Source: Streptomyces sp. NBC_01214
Lineage (GTDB): Bacteria > Actinomycetota > Actinomycetes > Streptomycetales > Streptomycetaceae
Direction: 5' to 3'
DNA length: 64,000 nt
NCBI RefSeq assembly: GCF_026340975.1
Contig: NZ_JAPEOS010000001.1
Location: forward strand, 1 to 64,000
Positions 25,765 through 35,900 of the stretch are shown here, one piece after another; the stretch's first letter is position 1, and the number at the start of each line of letters is the position of its first letter. Under the pieces are notes generated by a model, which was given only the letters and a program-made list of their open reading frames with translations, did not search any database and was not told where the DNA came from. The position numbers were made by a program, and so were the translations under genes.

Positions 25765-26115
25765 CTACCCGGCTGCCGCGTATGTCTCGTACGACACGTC
25801 GATCTCCGCGTCTGCATCCATGGTGAGGATGCCCGTACTGCGCTCGTACTCCGTACGTGCGGTTTCGAGCAGCCGTCGCCACGAGGTGACGGTGGGACGC
25901 CGGCGCAGCAGCGCACGTCGTTCCCGCTCGGTCATTCCGCCCCATACTCCGAACTCGACACGATTGTCGAGCGCGTCGGCCAGGCACTCGGTCCGCACCG
26001 GACATCCGGTGCACACCGCCTTGGCCCTGTTCTGTGCCGCTCCTTGAACGAATAGTTCATCCGGATCGGTAGTGCGGCAGGCTGCCTGCGCACTCCAGTC
26101 GGTAACCCAGCCCAT
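25765..26115 (-). CDS. wblA: WhiB-like developmental regulator WblA
   Basis: A 116-aa iron-sulfur protein. The four cluster cysteines are present: one in AACRTTDP, then the C-x2-C-x5-C group CTGCPVRTEC, followed by the WhiB turn GVWGGMTERERR and a basic DNA-contact tail. WblA represses antibiotic genes and is needed for aerial hyphae maturation in Streptomyces. ATG 26115 (MGWVTDWSAQ) is the known N-terminus; the frame extends to 26172 but lacks support. It converges on the ArsA pair. Confidence 0.93.
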   Translation of the reverse strand: MGWVTDWSAQAACRTTDPDELFVQGAAQNRAKAVCTGCPVRTECLADALDNRVEFGVWGGMTERERRALLRRRPTVTSWRRLLETARTEYERSTGILTMDADAEIDVSYETYAAAG

Positions 26116-26500
26116 CCCGGCGCCGTCCTCTCCCGAATCGAGGCTCCCCCACGGCGGTAGCGGCATATTCACCGCTGCCAGTTGAGGACGTTACGGAAGG
26201 CGGGCACAGTGCAACACCCCCGACGGGCCCAATCTTGAATGGTCCGAACGGACTATGGGTAAGCGGCAGATCACCCGACGGAGTGATCCGGCGACATGCC
26301 CGACCATTGCGGCAATTCGGGTGTAATCGTCGGTTGGACTTCAGCAGAGGGGCAAGATTCGGACATACGTCCACCCCGTTCGGGAAGGGTGAAAATCAAG
26401 CCGAGGGGTTGATGTCGCACCACACTGCTGTGACAGTTGGGGACAGCTTAGGCCAAGGCATTCGCGTGTGTCCGGCGAATGAGAACGTAGGCTGCCCCCT
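26116..26500. promoter_or_regulatory. wblA / PBP divergent intergenic region with a leaderless PBP promoter
   Basis: This 385-nt region has no gene and is locally less G+C-rich. The -10 motif TAGGCT at 26488-26493 ends 8 nt before the PBP ATG, so the PBP mRNA is probably leaderless; no good -35 is evident. The remaining sequence presumably carries the wblA promoter and its developmental operators; I could not single one out. Confidence 0.4.
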
Positions 26501-28825
26501 ATGGGAAAGAAGCGCTCGGGCGGCGGGCTCACGGGGAGCCAGCAGGCCGCCAAGTTCCTCGGAGTGTCCGTCCTCTCCGGGGTTGTACTGGCCGGCATGG
26601 CGATTCCGGCCGCAGGCGCCCTGGGCCTGGCGGCCAAGGGGACGGTCGAGGGGTTCGATGAGATCCCGGCCAATCTCAAGACTCCGCCACTGAGCCAGCG
26701 GACCACGATTCTGGACGCCGAGGGTGCCTCGATCGCCACCATCTATTCACGCGACCGTCAAGTGGTCCCGCTCACGGCGATCTCCCCGTACATGCAGAAG
26801 GCGATCGTCGCCATCGAGGACTCGCGTTTCTACGAGCACGGTGCGGTCGACCTCAAGGGCATCCTGCGCGCGGTCAACCGCAACGCACAGGAGGGCGGCG
26901 CCGCACAGGGCGCCTCCACCCTCACCCAGCAGTACGTGAAGAACGTGTTCGTCGAAGAGGCCGGCGACGACGAGACCAAGGTGCGCGAGGCCCAGGAGAA
27001 GAGCCTCGGCCGCAAGATCCGCGAGCTGAAGTACTCGATCCAGGTCGAGGAGGAGCTCGGGAAGAAGAAGATCCTCGAGAACTACCTCAACATCACCTAC
27101 TTCGGGCAGCAGGCGTACGGAATCGAATCCGCCGCCCAGCGCTACTTCAGCAAGCCGGCCAAGGACCTGACGCTGGAGGAGTCCGCGCTGCTCGCGGGCG
27201 TCGTGCAGTCGCCGAGCCGGTACGACCCGGTGAACGACAACCAGGAGGCGACGAAGCGCCGCAACGTCGTCCTGCAGCGGATGGCCGACACCAAGGACGT
27301 CTCGCAGGCGGAGGCGGACGCGGCGAAGGCGAAGCCGGTCACCCTCAAGGTGACCAAGCCGAAGAACGGCTGCATCACCGCCGTCAAGGGCGCGGGCTTC
27401 TTCTGCGACTACGTGCGCAACACCTTCCTGACCGACCCGGCCTTCGGCAAGACGCGCGAGGAGCGGGCGAAGATCTGGAACCAGGGCGGCCTGACGGTAC
27501 GCACGACCCTGGACCCCCAGTCACAGGACGCGGCCAACGAGTCGATCAAGGACCACGTCTACCAGGAGGACTCGATCGCGACGGCCGTGACCATGGTCCA
27601 GCCGGGTACCGGCCGGGTGCTGGCGATGGGTCAGTCCAAGCCGTACGGCTTCGGGAAGAACGAGACGCAGATCAACTACTCCGTGGACAAGCGGATGGGC
27701 GGCTCGAACTTCGGCTTCCAGGTCGGCTCGACCTTCAAGCCGTTCATCGCGGCAGCCGCCATAGAGCGGGGCATGCCGCCGACCAAGGTGTACCAGGCGC
27801 CGAACAAGATCGACTATCCGACGCCGATCTCCAAGTGCGACGGCACGCAGTGGCTGAACCTGCCGATCGACGGCAAGATCCAGACGGCGAAGAACGAGAC
27901 CGAGGACGAGATCGGTCCGTACGCGCTGCGGACGGCGATGGAGAAGTCCATCAACACGTACTTCGTCGAGATGATCGGCGAGATCGGCCTCTGCCCGGTG
28001 ACGGAGATGACGCAGAAGCTCGGCGTGGTCCCGGCCGACGGCTCCAAGCTCCCCGAGGCACCGTCGATCGCCCTCGGCTCCGCCGAGCTCTCCCCGCTGA
28101 CGATGGCCAACGCGTACGCGACCTTCGCCAACCGCGGTGTCCACTGCACGCCCGTCGCCATCGAGTCGATCACCGACGCACACGGCAAGGCGCTCGCGGT
28201 GCCGAAGTCCAAGTGCGACCGGGCGATGTCCACCGAGACGGCCGACACCATCAACACCCTGCTGCGCGGAGTGGTCGACTCCGGTACCGGTGAGCGGGCC
28301 GGTCTGAGCGACCGCGACAGCGCCGGCAAGACCGGTACGACCGACTCCCGCTACAACGCCTGGTTCGTCGGCTACACGCCGAACGTCTCCGGCGCGGTGT
28401 GGGTCGGCTCGGGCGGCGCGAAGAAGATCACGATGGAGAACATCGTGATCGGCGGCAAGCCCTTCGAAAAGGTCTTCGGTGGCGGTCTGCCCGGCCCGAT
28501 CTGGAAGGACGCGGTCAGCGGCGCGCTCTCCGGGCGCGAGTCGGGGAACTTCGTCACGGTCGGCATCCCGGAGCCGACCGTCCCCTCCGGCGGCCCGCGC
28601 GGCAACAAGCCGCCCACGACCCCGACCCGGCCCGGCAAGCCCGGCGGTGACGGCAAGCCCGGCGGCCGGCCCGGCGGCCAGACCGGCGGTCAGACCGGCG
28701 GGAACAACGGGAACAACGGGGGTGCCACGGGCGCCACGGGCGACGTCCAGCCCCAGCCCCCGTTCCCCGGGATCTCGATCGACCCGAACACCGCCGGAAT
28801 GATCGGCGGCCGCGACGACCAGTAA
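26501..28825 (+). CDS. Class A penicillin-binding protein (transglycosylase/transpeptidase)
   Basis: A 774-aa bifunctional peptidoglycan synthase. An N-terminal membrane anchor is followed by a GT51 glycosyltransferase (catalytic EDSRFYEHG, then QGASTLTQQYVKN). The transpeptidase has Ser410 in STFK, a SINT (SxN) box and KTGTT near residue 609. The last about 70 residues are low-complexity Gly/Pro/Asn (GGQTGGQTGGNNGNNGG), common in actinobacterial PBPs. It polymerises and crosslinks cell wall outside the membrane. The neighbouring wblA suggests a developmental context. Confidence 0.93.
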   Translation: MGKKRSGGGLTGSQQAAKFLGVSVLSGVVLAGMAIPAAGALGLAAKGTVEGFDEIPANLKTPPLSQRTTILDAEGASIATIYSRDRQVVPLTAISPYMQKAIVAIEDSRFYEHGAVDLKGILRAVNRNAQEGGAAQGASTLTQQYVKNVFVEEAGDDETKVREAQEKSLGRKIRELKYSIQVEEELGKKKILENYLNITYFGQQAYGIESAAQRYFSKPAKDLTLEESALLAGVVQSPSRYDPVNDNQEATKRRNVVLQRMADTKDVSQAEADAAKAKPVTLKVTKPKNGCITAVKGAGFFCDYVRNTFLTDPAFGKTREERAKIWNQGGLTVRTTLDPQSQDAANESIKDHVYQEDSIATAVTMVQPGTGRVLAMGQSKPYGFGKNETQINYSVDKRMGGSNFGFQVGSTFKPFIAAAAIERGMPPTKVYQAPNKIDYPTPISKCDGTQWLNLPIDGKIQTAKNETEDEIGPYALRTAMEKSINTYFVEMIGEIGLCPVTEMTQKLGVVPADGSKLPEAPSIALGSAELSPLTMANAYATFANRGVHCTPVAIESITDAHGKALAVPKSKCDRAMSTETADTINTLLRGVVDSGTGERAGLSDRDSAGKTGTTDSRYNAWFVGYTPNVSGAVWVGSGGAKKITMENIVIGGKPFEKVFGGGLPGPIWKDAVSGALSGRESGNFVTVGIPEPTVPSGGPRGNKPPTTPTRPGKPGGDGKPGGRPGGQTGGQTGGNNGNNGGATGATGDVQPQPPFPGISIDPNTAGMIGGRDDQ

Positions 28826-28854
28826 CGGTCGGCGCGCAGCACTGCACACGAAGA

Positions 28855-28900
28855 AGGGGAGGGCCCCGGCCGACACCGGCCGGGGCCCTCCCCTCTTTTT
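28855..28900 (+). terminator. Strong bidirectional terminator between PBP and GatB/YqeY genes
   Basis: A perfect 17-bp stem (28855-28871 with 28878-28894) with a 6-nt loop and a following CTTTTT run on the plus strand; on the minus strand the stem is followed by TTCTTCG. It separates two convergent genes. Confidence 0.93.
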
Positions 28901-28912
28901 CGCTCCGCGGTC

Positions 28913-29374
28913 CTACGAGAGCTGCTGCTTGACGACGGCGGCGACCCGCCCGCCCTCCGCCAGCCCGGCGACCTTCGGGTTCACGATCTTCATGACGGCG
29001 CCCATGGCACGCGGCCCCTCGGCACCCGCGGCCTTGGCCTCCTCGACGGCCGCCGCCACGATCGCCACGAGCTCGTCGTCGCTGAGCTGCTTGGGCAGGT
29101 ACGTGTCGAGGAACTCGCCCTCCGCGGTCTCGCGCGCGGCCTGCTCGGGACGGCCGCCCTGGGCGAAGGCCTCGGCGGCCTCGCGGCGCTTCTTGGCCTC
29201 CTTGGCGATCACCTTGAGGACTTCCTCGTCGGAGAGCACGCGTGCCTCCTTGCCCGCGACCTCCTCCTTGGTGATGGCGGAGAGGGTCAGGCGCAGCGTG
29301 GACGAGTGCAGCTCGTCGCGCGCCCTGATGGCGGTCGTGAGGTCTTCCTGGAGCTTGGCCTTGAGCGTGGTCAT
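28913..29374 (-). CDS. GatB/YqeY-domain protein
   Basis: A 153-aa helical protein of the YqeY family (MTTLKAKLQEDLTTAIRARD, FLDTYLPKQLSDDEL, AMGAVMKIVNPKVAG), related to the tail domain of the GatB amidotransferase subunit that binds tRNA. The stand-alone protein's function is not settled. ATG 29374 gives the normal family N-terminus. It is divergent from the phosphoesterase gene. Confidence 0.88.
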   Translation of the reverse strand: MTTLKAKLQEDLTTAIRARDELHSSTLRLTLSAITKEEVAGKEARVLSDEEVLKVIAKEAKKRREAAEAFAQGGRPEQAARETAEGEFLDTYLPKQLSDDELVAIVAAAVEEAKAAGAEGPRAMGAVMKIVNPKVAGLAEGGRVAAVVKQQLS

Positions 29375-29442
29375 GCAGGTGAGTCTGCCAGGTGCGGGGG
29401 CAGTGGCGCTCACCTGTTTTCCGGGTCTGCGACGATGGGTCC

Positions 29443-30381
29443 ATGCGTGCGCGTTACGGAGTACCCCTGAAGGCGGCTGCCGGAATCGCTGCGGTGGGGG
29501 CCGCAGGTGTGGCCTATGCCGCCGGTTTCGAGGCGCGGTCCTTCCGCCTGCGCCGGGTCACGGTGCCTGTCCTTCCCCAGGGGATGCGCCCGCTGCGCGT
29601 GCTCCAGGTGTCCGACATCCACATGGTCGGCGGACAGCGCAAGAAACGTGCCTGGCTGCAGTCCCTGGCCGGCCTGCGCCCCGACTTCGTCGTGAACACC
29701 GGCGACAACCTCTCCGACACCGAAGGCATCCCCGAGCTGCTCGACGCGCTGGGCCCCCTGATGTCCTTCCCGGGCGTGTACGTCTTCGGGTCGAACGACT
29801 ACTACGGGCCGCGGCTGCGCAACCCCGGGCGCTACCTGCTCGAGAAGGCGCAGGGCCGGCACGGGCTGAACGGCAACAAGCCGGTCGTCGGTGCCGTCCA
29901 CAACCCGTGGGAGGAAATGCGGGACGCCTTCGACGCGGCCGGCTGGCTGAACCTCACCAACACCCGGGCGCGGCTGAAGTTGGACGGCCTGGAGCTGGCC
30001 TTCACCGGGCTCGACGACCCGCACATCAAGCGGGACCGCTACGCGAGCGTCGCCGGCGGCCCGGAGGCGGACGCGGACTTCTCGATGGCGGTGGTGCACG
30101 CCCCGTACCTGCGCGTCCTGGAGTCCTTCACGGCCGACCGGTACCCGCTGATCCTCGCGGGCCACACCCACGGCGGACAGCTGTGCATCCCCTTCTACGG
30201 GGCTCTCGTCACCAACTGCGACCTGGACACGAAGCGGGTGAAGGGGCTCTCCACGCACGAGGCGGCGGGCCATCGCGCGTACCTGCACGTCTCGGCCGGC
30301 TGCGGCACCAACCGGTTCACGCCGGTCCGCTTCGCGTGCCCGCCGGAGGCGACGCTCCTGACGCTGACCCCGAAGGGATAG
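29443..30381 (+). CDS. Metallophosphoesterase, calcineurin-like
   Basis: A 312-aa protein with the two-metal motifs SDIHMVGG, NTGDNLSD, GSNDYYG (a GNHD variant) and AGHTHGGQLCIPF. An N-terminal hydrophobic helix (AAAGIAAVGAAGVAYAAGF) suggests a signal anchor with the catalytic domain near the membrane, as in the YkuE/UDP-diacylglucosamine-type group. GSND instead of GNHD at the third motif removes the usual His, so metal handling may differ. ATG 29443 is the likely start. Confidence 0.85.
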   Translation: MRARYGVPLKAAAGIAAVGAAGVAYAAGFEARSFRLRRVTVPVLPQGMRPLRVLQVSDIHMVGGQRKKRAWLQSLAGLRPDFVVNTGDNLSDTEGIPELLDALGPLMSFPGVYVFGSNDYYGPRLRNPGRYLLEKAQGRHGLNGNKPVVGAVHNPWEEMRDAFDAAGWLNLTNTRARLKLDGLELAFTGLDDPHIKRDRYASVAGGPEADADFSMAVVHAPYLRVLESFTADRYPLILAGHTHGGQLCIPFYGALVTNCDLDTKRVKGLSTHEAAGHRAYLHVSAGCGTNRFTPVRFACPPEATLLTLTPKG

Positions 30382-30411
30382 AAGGGGTAAAAGGGGTAAT
30401 ACGCTGCCGGG

Positions 30412-31119
30412 ATGACCGCCCCGTCGCGCCTCGTCCCGGTGGTGTTCCGCGGCCTGATCTCCGCGGCGGCCGTGGTGGGGGTGGCCGTCGACTGCGCGTA
30501 CGGCAGCGTGCCCGTCGTCCTGAGCTACTTCACGATCTGGACGAACGTCCTGGTCGCGGTCGTCCTCGGGCTGTCCGCCGCGCGCGCCTGGCGGCGCCGG
30601 CCCGACGTCGCTCCCCTCTACCGGGGCGGGGCCCTCCTCTTCATCCTGATCACCGGGCTCGCCTTCCACCTGGTCCTCGCCAACCCCTCCAGCCCCTTCA
30701 ACGCGGTCGCGGACCTCGACCGGCTGACCGGCGCGCGGGCCGTGGCCAACCAGCTCCTCCACACGGTCACCCCGGCCGGCGCCCTCCTGGACTTCCTCCT
30801 CCTGACGGCCCCGCGCACCCTGCGCCCGCGCCACGCCGCCCTGTGGCTGGCCTACCCGCTGGCGTACGTGACCTTCGCCCTGCTCCGCGGCGCCCTCCTG
30901 GCCCCCGGCACCGCGCGCCGGTACACGTACCCCTTCATCGACGCGGCCCGGTACGGCTACGCCCACGTGGCCCTGAACGCGCTGGTCCTGGGCGCGGCCT
31001 TCTCCGCACTCGGCCTCGCCCTGGTCGCGGCGGACCGCTTCCGCCCGACGCCTCCCCTGGCCCCGCGACCACTCCGCGAAAACCGGATTTCGTCTCCGGC
31101 GAGAGGTCCGCTAAAGTAA
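30412..31119 (+). CDS. Pr6Pr-family membrane protein
   Basis: A 235-aa integral membrane protein with about six predicted helices and conserved polar features (YFTIWTNVLV, LLHTVTPAGALLDFLL, YPLAYVTFALLRG, YTYPFIDAARYGY) of the actinobacterial Pr6Pr / FAR-17a-like group. Function unknown. A TACGCT -10 (30400-30405) lies 6 nt before the ATG, suggesting a leaderless transcript; a direct repeat of AAGGGGTAA precedes it. It ends 39 nt before tRNA-Pro. Confidence 0.75.
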   Translation: MTAPSRLVPVVFRGLISAAAVVGVAVDCAYGSVPVVLSYFTIWTNVLVAVVLGLSAARAWRRRPDVAPLYRGGALLFILITGLAFHLVLANPSSPFNAVADLDRLTGARAVANQLLHTVTPAGALLDFLLLTAPRTLRPRHAALWLAYPLAYVTFALLRGALLAPGTARRYTYPFIDAARYGYAHVALNALVLGAAFSALGLALVAADRFRPTPPLAPRPLRENRISSPARGPLK

Positions 31120-31158
31120 TCGATGTCGCCAGGACAGCAAGTGCTGCAAGGCGGCGAT

Positions 31159-31232
31159 CGGGGTGTAGCGCAGCTTGGCAGCGCGCTTCGTTCGGGACGA
31201 AGAGGTCGTGGGTTCAAATCCCGCCACCCCGA
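31159..31232 (+). tRNA. tRNA-Pro (anticodon CGG)
   Basis: A 74-nt cloverleaf. The acceptor stem is CGGGGTG (31159-31165) with CACCCCG (31225-31231), and the discriminator is A at 31232. The anticodon stem CTTCG/CGAAG closes the loop TTCGGGA with anticodon CGG, and the T loop contains GGTTCAAATCC. CCA is not encoded. The 3' half from the anticodon loop onward is the integration site of the mobile element and is repeated at 62840. Confidence 0.95.
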
Positions 31233-31250
31233 CTTCGTAAGACCAGGTCA
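31191..31250. repeat. attL: 60-nt direct repeat (tRNA-Pro 3' half)
   Basis: Identical over 60 nt to 62840-62899. Identity starts exactly at the anticodon loop and runs 18 nt past the tRNA end. This left copy completes the functional tRNA-Pro. Confidence 0.92.
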
Positions 31251-31282
31251 AGGGCTTGATCCGCATCGCGGGTCAGGCCCTT
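31250..31282 (+). terminator. Terminator of tRNA-Pro supplied by the element
   Basis: A 15-bp stem with two G-T pairs (31250-31264 with 31268-31282) and an ATC loop, just after attL. Because it lies inside the element, the tRNA now uses a mobile-element-borne terminator. Confidence 0.8.
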
Positions 31283-31302
31283 CCTGCGTCTCAGGTGATC
31301 GT

Positions 31303-31343
31303 TTGGGAGAAATCTGGGAGAAGATCTTGGTCGGCTTCTCCCA
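31303..31343. repeat. Candidate integrase arm-site repeats, left end
   Basis: GAAATCTGGGAGAAG (31309-31323) recurs as a direct repeat at 62721-62735 near attR. TGGGAGAA pairs with the inverted TTCTCCCA at 31336-31343, and a partial copy TTGGGAGA starts at 31303. The position near both att sites suggests arm-type Int or Xis binding sites. The rest of the gap 31283-31652 holds no recognisable gene. Confidence 0.45.
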
Positions 31344-31652
31344 AGGGGTAACCGGTGAGGCCGTCTGAAGTGCGGCGGCTGAGCCCACTCGGACCTGCGC
31401 GTTCGCGAATGCGGCCCCCGGAGTCGGCCGGGCCGGCCAGTTGGATCTATAGGGGCGCATGCGCAGGGCACGGTCCCCATGGCCGACCGCATCAAGGACC
31501 TCAACCGTCATTCCTACAGCCGCTCCACCTTGACGCTGGTTGTCGTCGTGGCACCCTCACAGTGCTGCGCTCAGTCACAACGCGCCCGATGCCCCAGTGC
31601 GGGCACGGCACCATGCGCGACCCCTCCCGGTATGACGGGATGCGGTGGCATC

Positions 31653-32561
31653 ATGCTGTCGGTGACGTGCAAGATTCGCCTGTCCGCAGCTGGTGTACAC
31701 CTGTTCGACCGCGTCTCGGGAGTGAACGTTCTGCTCGACGAGATCCTCGTTCCCGCTGCTCAATTCTCCCGGGCTCCCCGGTACCTGTCCGTCGCGCTGA
31801 CTAACGCCTGCGAACTCCGCTGCGCCTACTGCTATGCACCCAAGCACGCCGCCGCTCTCGACAGGGAGCGTGTGCTGGCCTGGGCGATCGAACTGGATGC
31901 TGCCGGGTGCCTCGGTGTCGGCTTCGGAGGAGGAGAACCGACCGCGTACAGAAGGTTCGCCCAGCTGTGTGCGGACATAGCCCAGTCCACGTCTATGGCG
32001 GTGACCTTCACGACTCATGGGCACCGGCTCACACCCGAACTCATCGAATCCCTGCGCGGGGCCGTGCACTTCGTCCGCCTGTCAGTCGACGGGGTCGGAG
32101 CCACCTACGAACGGCTCCGCGGCCGACCGTTCGCGGCCGTGGTCCAGGCGGCCGCGTTGCTCGGCTCCCTCGCCCCGTTCGGCATCAACGCCGTCATCAA
32201 TGCCGACACGGTCGACGAACTCGATGACCTCGCCGAGTTCGCCGACAAGGTAGGCGCGTCGGAACTCCTCCTTCTGCCGGAGCAGCCGACCGCGGCAACT
32301 CCCGGCATCAGCGACGCCCACGCTCAGCACCTCGTCGAATGGGCCGCGAGCGCCAAGAACGGGGTTCGGCTCGCGATCTCCCGAACCGGCCTCGAAGCTG
32401 CGCTGCCCACGACGACGGCCGTCCCAGGCGAGCACCCCCTCGACGCGCACATGCACGTCGACGCGGCCGGCGTCCTGCGCCCTCACGCCTACGCGCCCAC
32501 GGGATTGCCAGTCGGAAGTTCCATCATGGAGGCCGTGCAGGCCTTGAGGGAGGCACGATGA
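31653..32561 (+). CDS. Radical SAM protein without SPASM domain (attL-side cargo)
   Basis: A 302-aa enzyme with the [4Fe-4S]-SAM motif C53-x3-C57-x2-C60 (CELRCAYC), the downstream GGGEPTAY motif that binds the SAM amino group, and a half-barrel continuing to about residue 230. No C-terminal auxiliary-cluster cysteines are visible. The N-terminal segment LFDRVSGVNVLLDEI precedes the barrel. ATG 31653 is a compromise; the frame is open to 31479 but that part is Cys/Ser/Ala-rich and not protein-like. It is coupled to the DUF6375 gene by ATGA. The substrate is unknown; it is not a viperin by motif. Confidence 0.75.
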   Translation: MLSVTCKIRLSAAGVHLFDRVSGVNVLLDEILVPAAQFSRAPRYLSVALTNACELRCAYCYAPKHAAALDRERVLAWAIELDAAGCLGVGFGGGEPTAYRRFAQLCADIAQSTSMAVTFTTHGHRLTPELIESLRGAVHFVRLSVDGVGATYERLRGRPFAAVVQAAALLGSLAPFGINAVINADTVDELDDLAEFADKVGASELLLLPEQPTAATPGISDAHAQHLVEWAASAKNGVRLAISRTGLEAALPTTTAVPGEHPLDAHMHVDAAGVLRPHAYAPTGLPVGSSIMEAVQALREAR

Positions 32562-32992
32562 GGATCTGGAACGGCTACGGCTCGGAGCACTCGATGGACC
32601 TGGTCTTGATCGGCCGATTTCAGACGGTCACCGGTGCCAAGGCAGCAGAGGAGCGCATGGAGGCTCTGAAGGCTCTTGCCGAGAACGCGTGGTCCGATGA
32701 CGACTGGCAGAGCCCAGGCGAGCGCATGCCTCGCGAACTCGGCGAAGCACTCGCCGAAATGAAGGCGTACGACATGGGGAGGTACGACGTCGACGTCTTC
32801 GCCTTTGACCACACTGTCACCCGCACCGGAGAGACGGTCCGGATCTGGACCGACGAGTCCGACGTCCAGGGATTCCTGAAGGCGCTTCTCCACTACGGTG
32901 CGAAAGTCGAGATCTTCTCCCGTCACGAATGGGATGAGGACGCGATCACTCGGTCGGATGCAAGCACTCGGAGCGACAGTGGATCTGACTGA
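32558..32992 (+). CDS. DUF6375-like protein
   Basis: A 144-aa protein starting MRIWNGYGSEHSMDLVLIG and ending with a DVQGFLKALLHYGAKVEIFS segment, the pattern I associate with DUF6375, plus a Ser/Asp-rich tail. Function unknown. It overlaps the radical SAM stop by 4 nt and the STAND start by 14 nt, so the three genes form one transcription unit. Relatives are often found in mixed defence or metabolic islands of Streptomyces (recalled, not checked). Confidence 0.65.
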   Translation: MRIWNGYGSEHSMDLVLIGRFQTVTGAKAAEERMEALKALAENAWSDDDWQSPGERMPRELGEALAEMKAYDMGRYDVDVFAFDHTVTRTGETVRIWTDESDVQGFLKALLHYGAKVEIFSRHEWDEDAITRSDASTRSDSGSD

Positions 32993-35900
32993 GCTGGAAC
33001 GTCTGCCCGGCGCCGCCGACCGGAACTTCGAAGCGCTCACACGGGCCATCGTCTCCCGCCGCTATGGCGCGCTGGGCACGATGCGGGAACGCCGCAACCA
33101 GCCCGGCGTCGAGTTCTACCTGCACGTCGACCACGCCGGTGCTCTCGGCGACCCCGGCCGCGTCTGGGGTTGGTCGTGCAAGTGGTTCATCCTCAACAAC
33201 AGGAATGAGCTCAGCGCAGACCAGCGCAAGCAGATCGAGGACTCGCTCTCTAAGGCTATCGAGCACGTCGTAGGGCTGACCGACTTTGTGCTCTGCCTTC
33301 CAGAGCGGCCCGCCAAGAAGGACGAGACGTGGATCAACGCACTCGGTCAGCAGGCGGTCCGCGTCAAACTCTGGTCCACCGAGAACTACGACGAACAACT
33401 CGCGGGACACGACGAGCTCCGCTCCACCTTCTTCGGTGAACTCGCCCTCACCGCAGACGTACTGGCGCAAGCCCACAAGCGATCTGTTGCACCCATCGAG
33501 GCCCGGTGGACTCCACAGCTGCACACCTCCCACCACGTGGAGCAACGCATCGACCGGGCCTTGCTGCGCCCGGCGTCGTTCGGGTGGCTGCAGGAGCGCA
33601 CCGACGACATCGCAGCCCGGATCCAGGCGCTGCGCGGAGCCATCGACGGCCTCGACAACACCTTCCGCCAAGACGCCGTAGAGATTGCCGACGACCTGGA
33701 CCGATTCGTCGACGACCTGCGGGAGGTCTTTGACGCCGGACGGAGCCTCCGGCCCTGGGAGGTCCGCGAGCGCCTCGCCGCACAGCGGCCGCCCGCAACC
33801 TCTCCCCGAACGCTGCGACGCCTGGTGCTCAAACTGAGGCAGCGTCGCCTGCCCGAAGCGCTGCTGGTTACCGGTCTCGGCGCGGAGATCCGCGACATCG
33901 TCCAGTGGCTGCACGATACGCGGGCGGACACCGAAGCCCCCCTGCTCGCCGTCATCGCCGCCGCGGGACAGGGCAAGACGCACCTTGCCGCGCAGGTGAC
34001 CTCACCAAGCGACCAGCCCACGGCAGGAGTCTTCATCCAGGGAGGGAACCTGCGCGCCGGCGGTACCCTCGACGACCTCGCGCGAAGGATCCCCGGACTC
34101 AAGGTCGACTACTTCGAGGACCTGCTGGAAGCTCTCAACTCAGCCGGTCACCGAGCCGGCTGCCGGATTCCGTTGATCATCGACGGCCTCAACGAGGCCG
34201 AACGGCCCTCGGAGTGGAAGCCACTCCTCGCCGGGCTGACACCTGCCCTGGGGGCCTACCCCCACGTGGCGGTGATCGTCACCCTCCGCGAGACGCTCGC
34301 CGACCAGGCCCTCCCGAAGGACACGGTGCACCTGGAACTGGAGTGGCAGCGCGCGGAAGTCGAAGACATCCTCCGCGTCTACTTCCGTCACTACCTGATC
34401 AGCCCGGCTGACGCCTGGCTACCGATGGAAGAGTTCCACAACCCGCTCTTCGTCCGCATGTATTGCGAGGCCGCAAACCACGACCGGCGAGTGCCTGTGG
34501 GCGTGGAGGCGCTGCCTCAGTCTCTCATCGGTGTCTTCGAGTTGTACCGCAAGGGCGTGGTCGAGCGGCTGGCCCAGGATCCGGCTCGCATCCCGGTGCC
34601 GGCCGACCAGATCCAGCGCCGCCTCACGTCTCTGGCGAGACACATGTGGACACACAACGTCCGTCGGCTTCCGTTCGACGAAGCGCGAACAATCCTCGAC
34701 GCTGACCAGCCGAACTGGGACGAAAGCCTGCTCCGACGCCTCGTAGAGGAGGGAGTGATCTTCCGCGAGGAGATCAGCGGTTCCGACGACACTGAGTGCG
34801 GATTCGTCTTTGACCGCCTCGCTGGATACTTGATCGCCGACGCGGTTCTGGTGCGCATTCCCCCCGCGGACGTCAACGAGCAGCTCGCGGAGACAGCTCT
34901 CTGGCAGTCCCTCCTGGGCGACCAAGCGCACCCCCTTGGCGAGGACATCGTCATCAGTCTCATCTCACTGCTGCCACGCCGTTTCACCCGGCACCACCTG
35001 TGGCGCGTCGCCCCGGATGAGCACCGTTCGTTGGTGCTCGCCCAGGAACTCACCACCGAGTCGGAATTCCTCGACGACGAGACCGTCGACGTGCTCGCAA
35101 CCACGCTCGTTACCGCGCATCCCAGCAAGCGGAAGGGCCGACCAGCCTTCAGCCGTCTGTGGGAGATCCGCAGGTCTGCCCCACACCGCCTGAATGCCGT
35201 ATTCCTCGACCGCGTCCTGCGCCAGCTGCCCCTTCCGGAACGTGACCTGCGCTGGACCGAATGGGCTCGAGGCCAGGCTCCAGGCCGGCTAACAGCAGAC
35301 CTGGAACGAGCAATCGTCAGGTGGTCCGGAAACAGCAATCGCGCCGAGAGCGACGATCTGGACGCACTGGCCATCGCCTGGCTACTGACTTCCACGGACA
35401 CGAGCTTGCGGGACCTGGCGACGAAAGCCCTGCAGCGCTACGGCCGGCCAGAACCCAAGCGGCTGTTCGACCTCGCCACCCGGATGCTCGATATCGATGA
35501 CCCTTACGTCGTCGAACGGGTGGTCGCCGCAGCGTTCGGCGCCGTCAGCGCCCACCAGATGCCAGATCCCGGCGGACCGCTCGAAGGCGCGCTGCGGGAC
35601 TGGCTAGTGCAACTGCGCCGCTTCCTCGACGGCGGGACCACACCTACCTCCCATGAGCAACTGCGCGGCCACGTACGGGCCACCTATGAACTCGCCGGCG
35701 CTCTCCACCCTGCCGTCGTCCCGGACGAGATCGACGCCTTCGCGCCTAGGTTCGCTGCCGTGGCGCCCGCTGAGGTGATGGAGGACGACGACCCCAACGC
35801 CGAAGAGTGCGCCCGCACCTTCGGCATGGACTTCGAGAACTACATCATCGGGTCCGCCATCAACGGCAGGAACAACTACGACTTCGCCCACCCGGACTAC

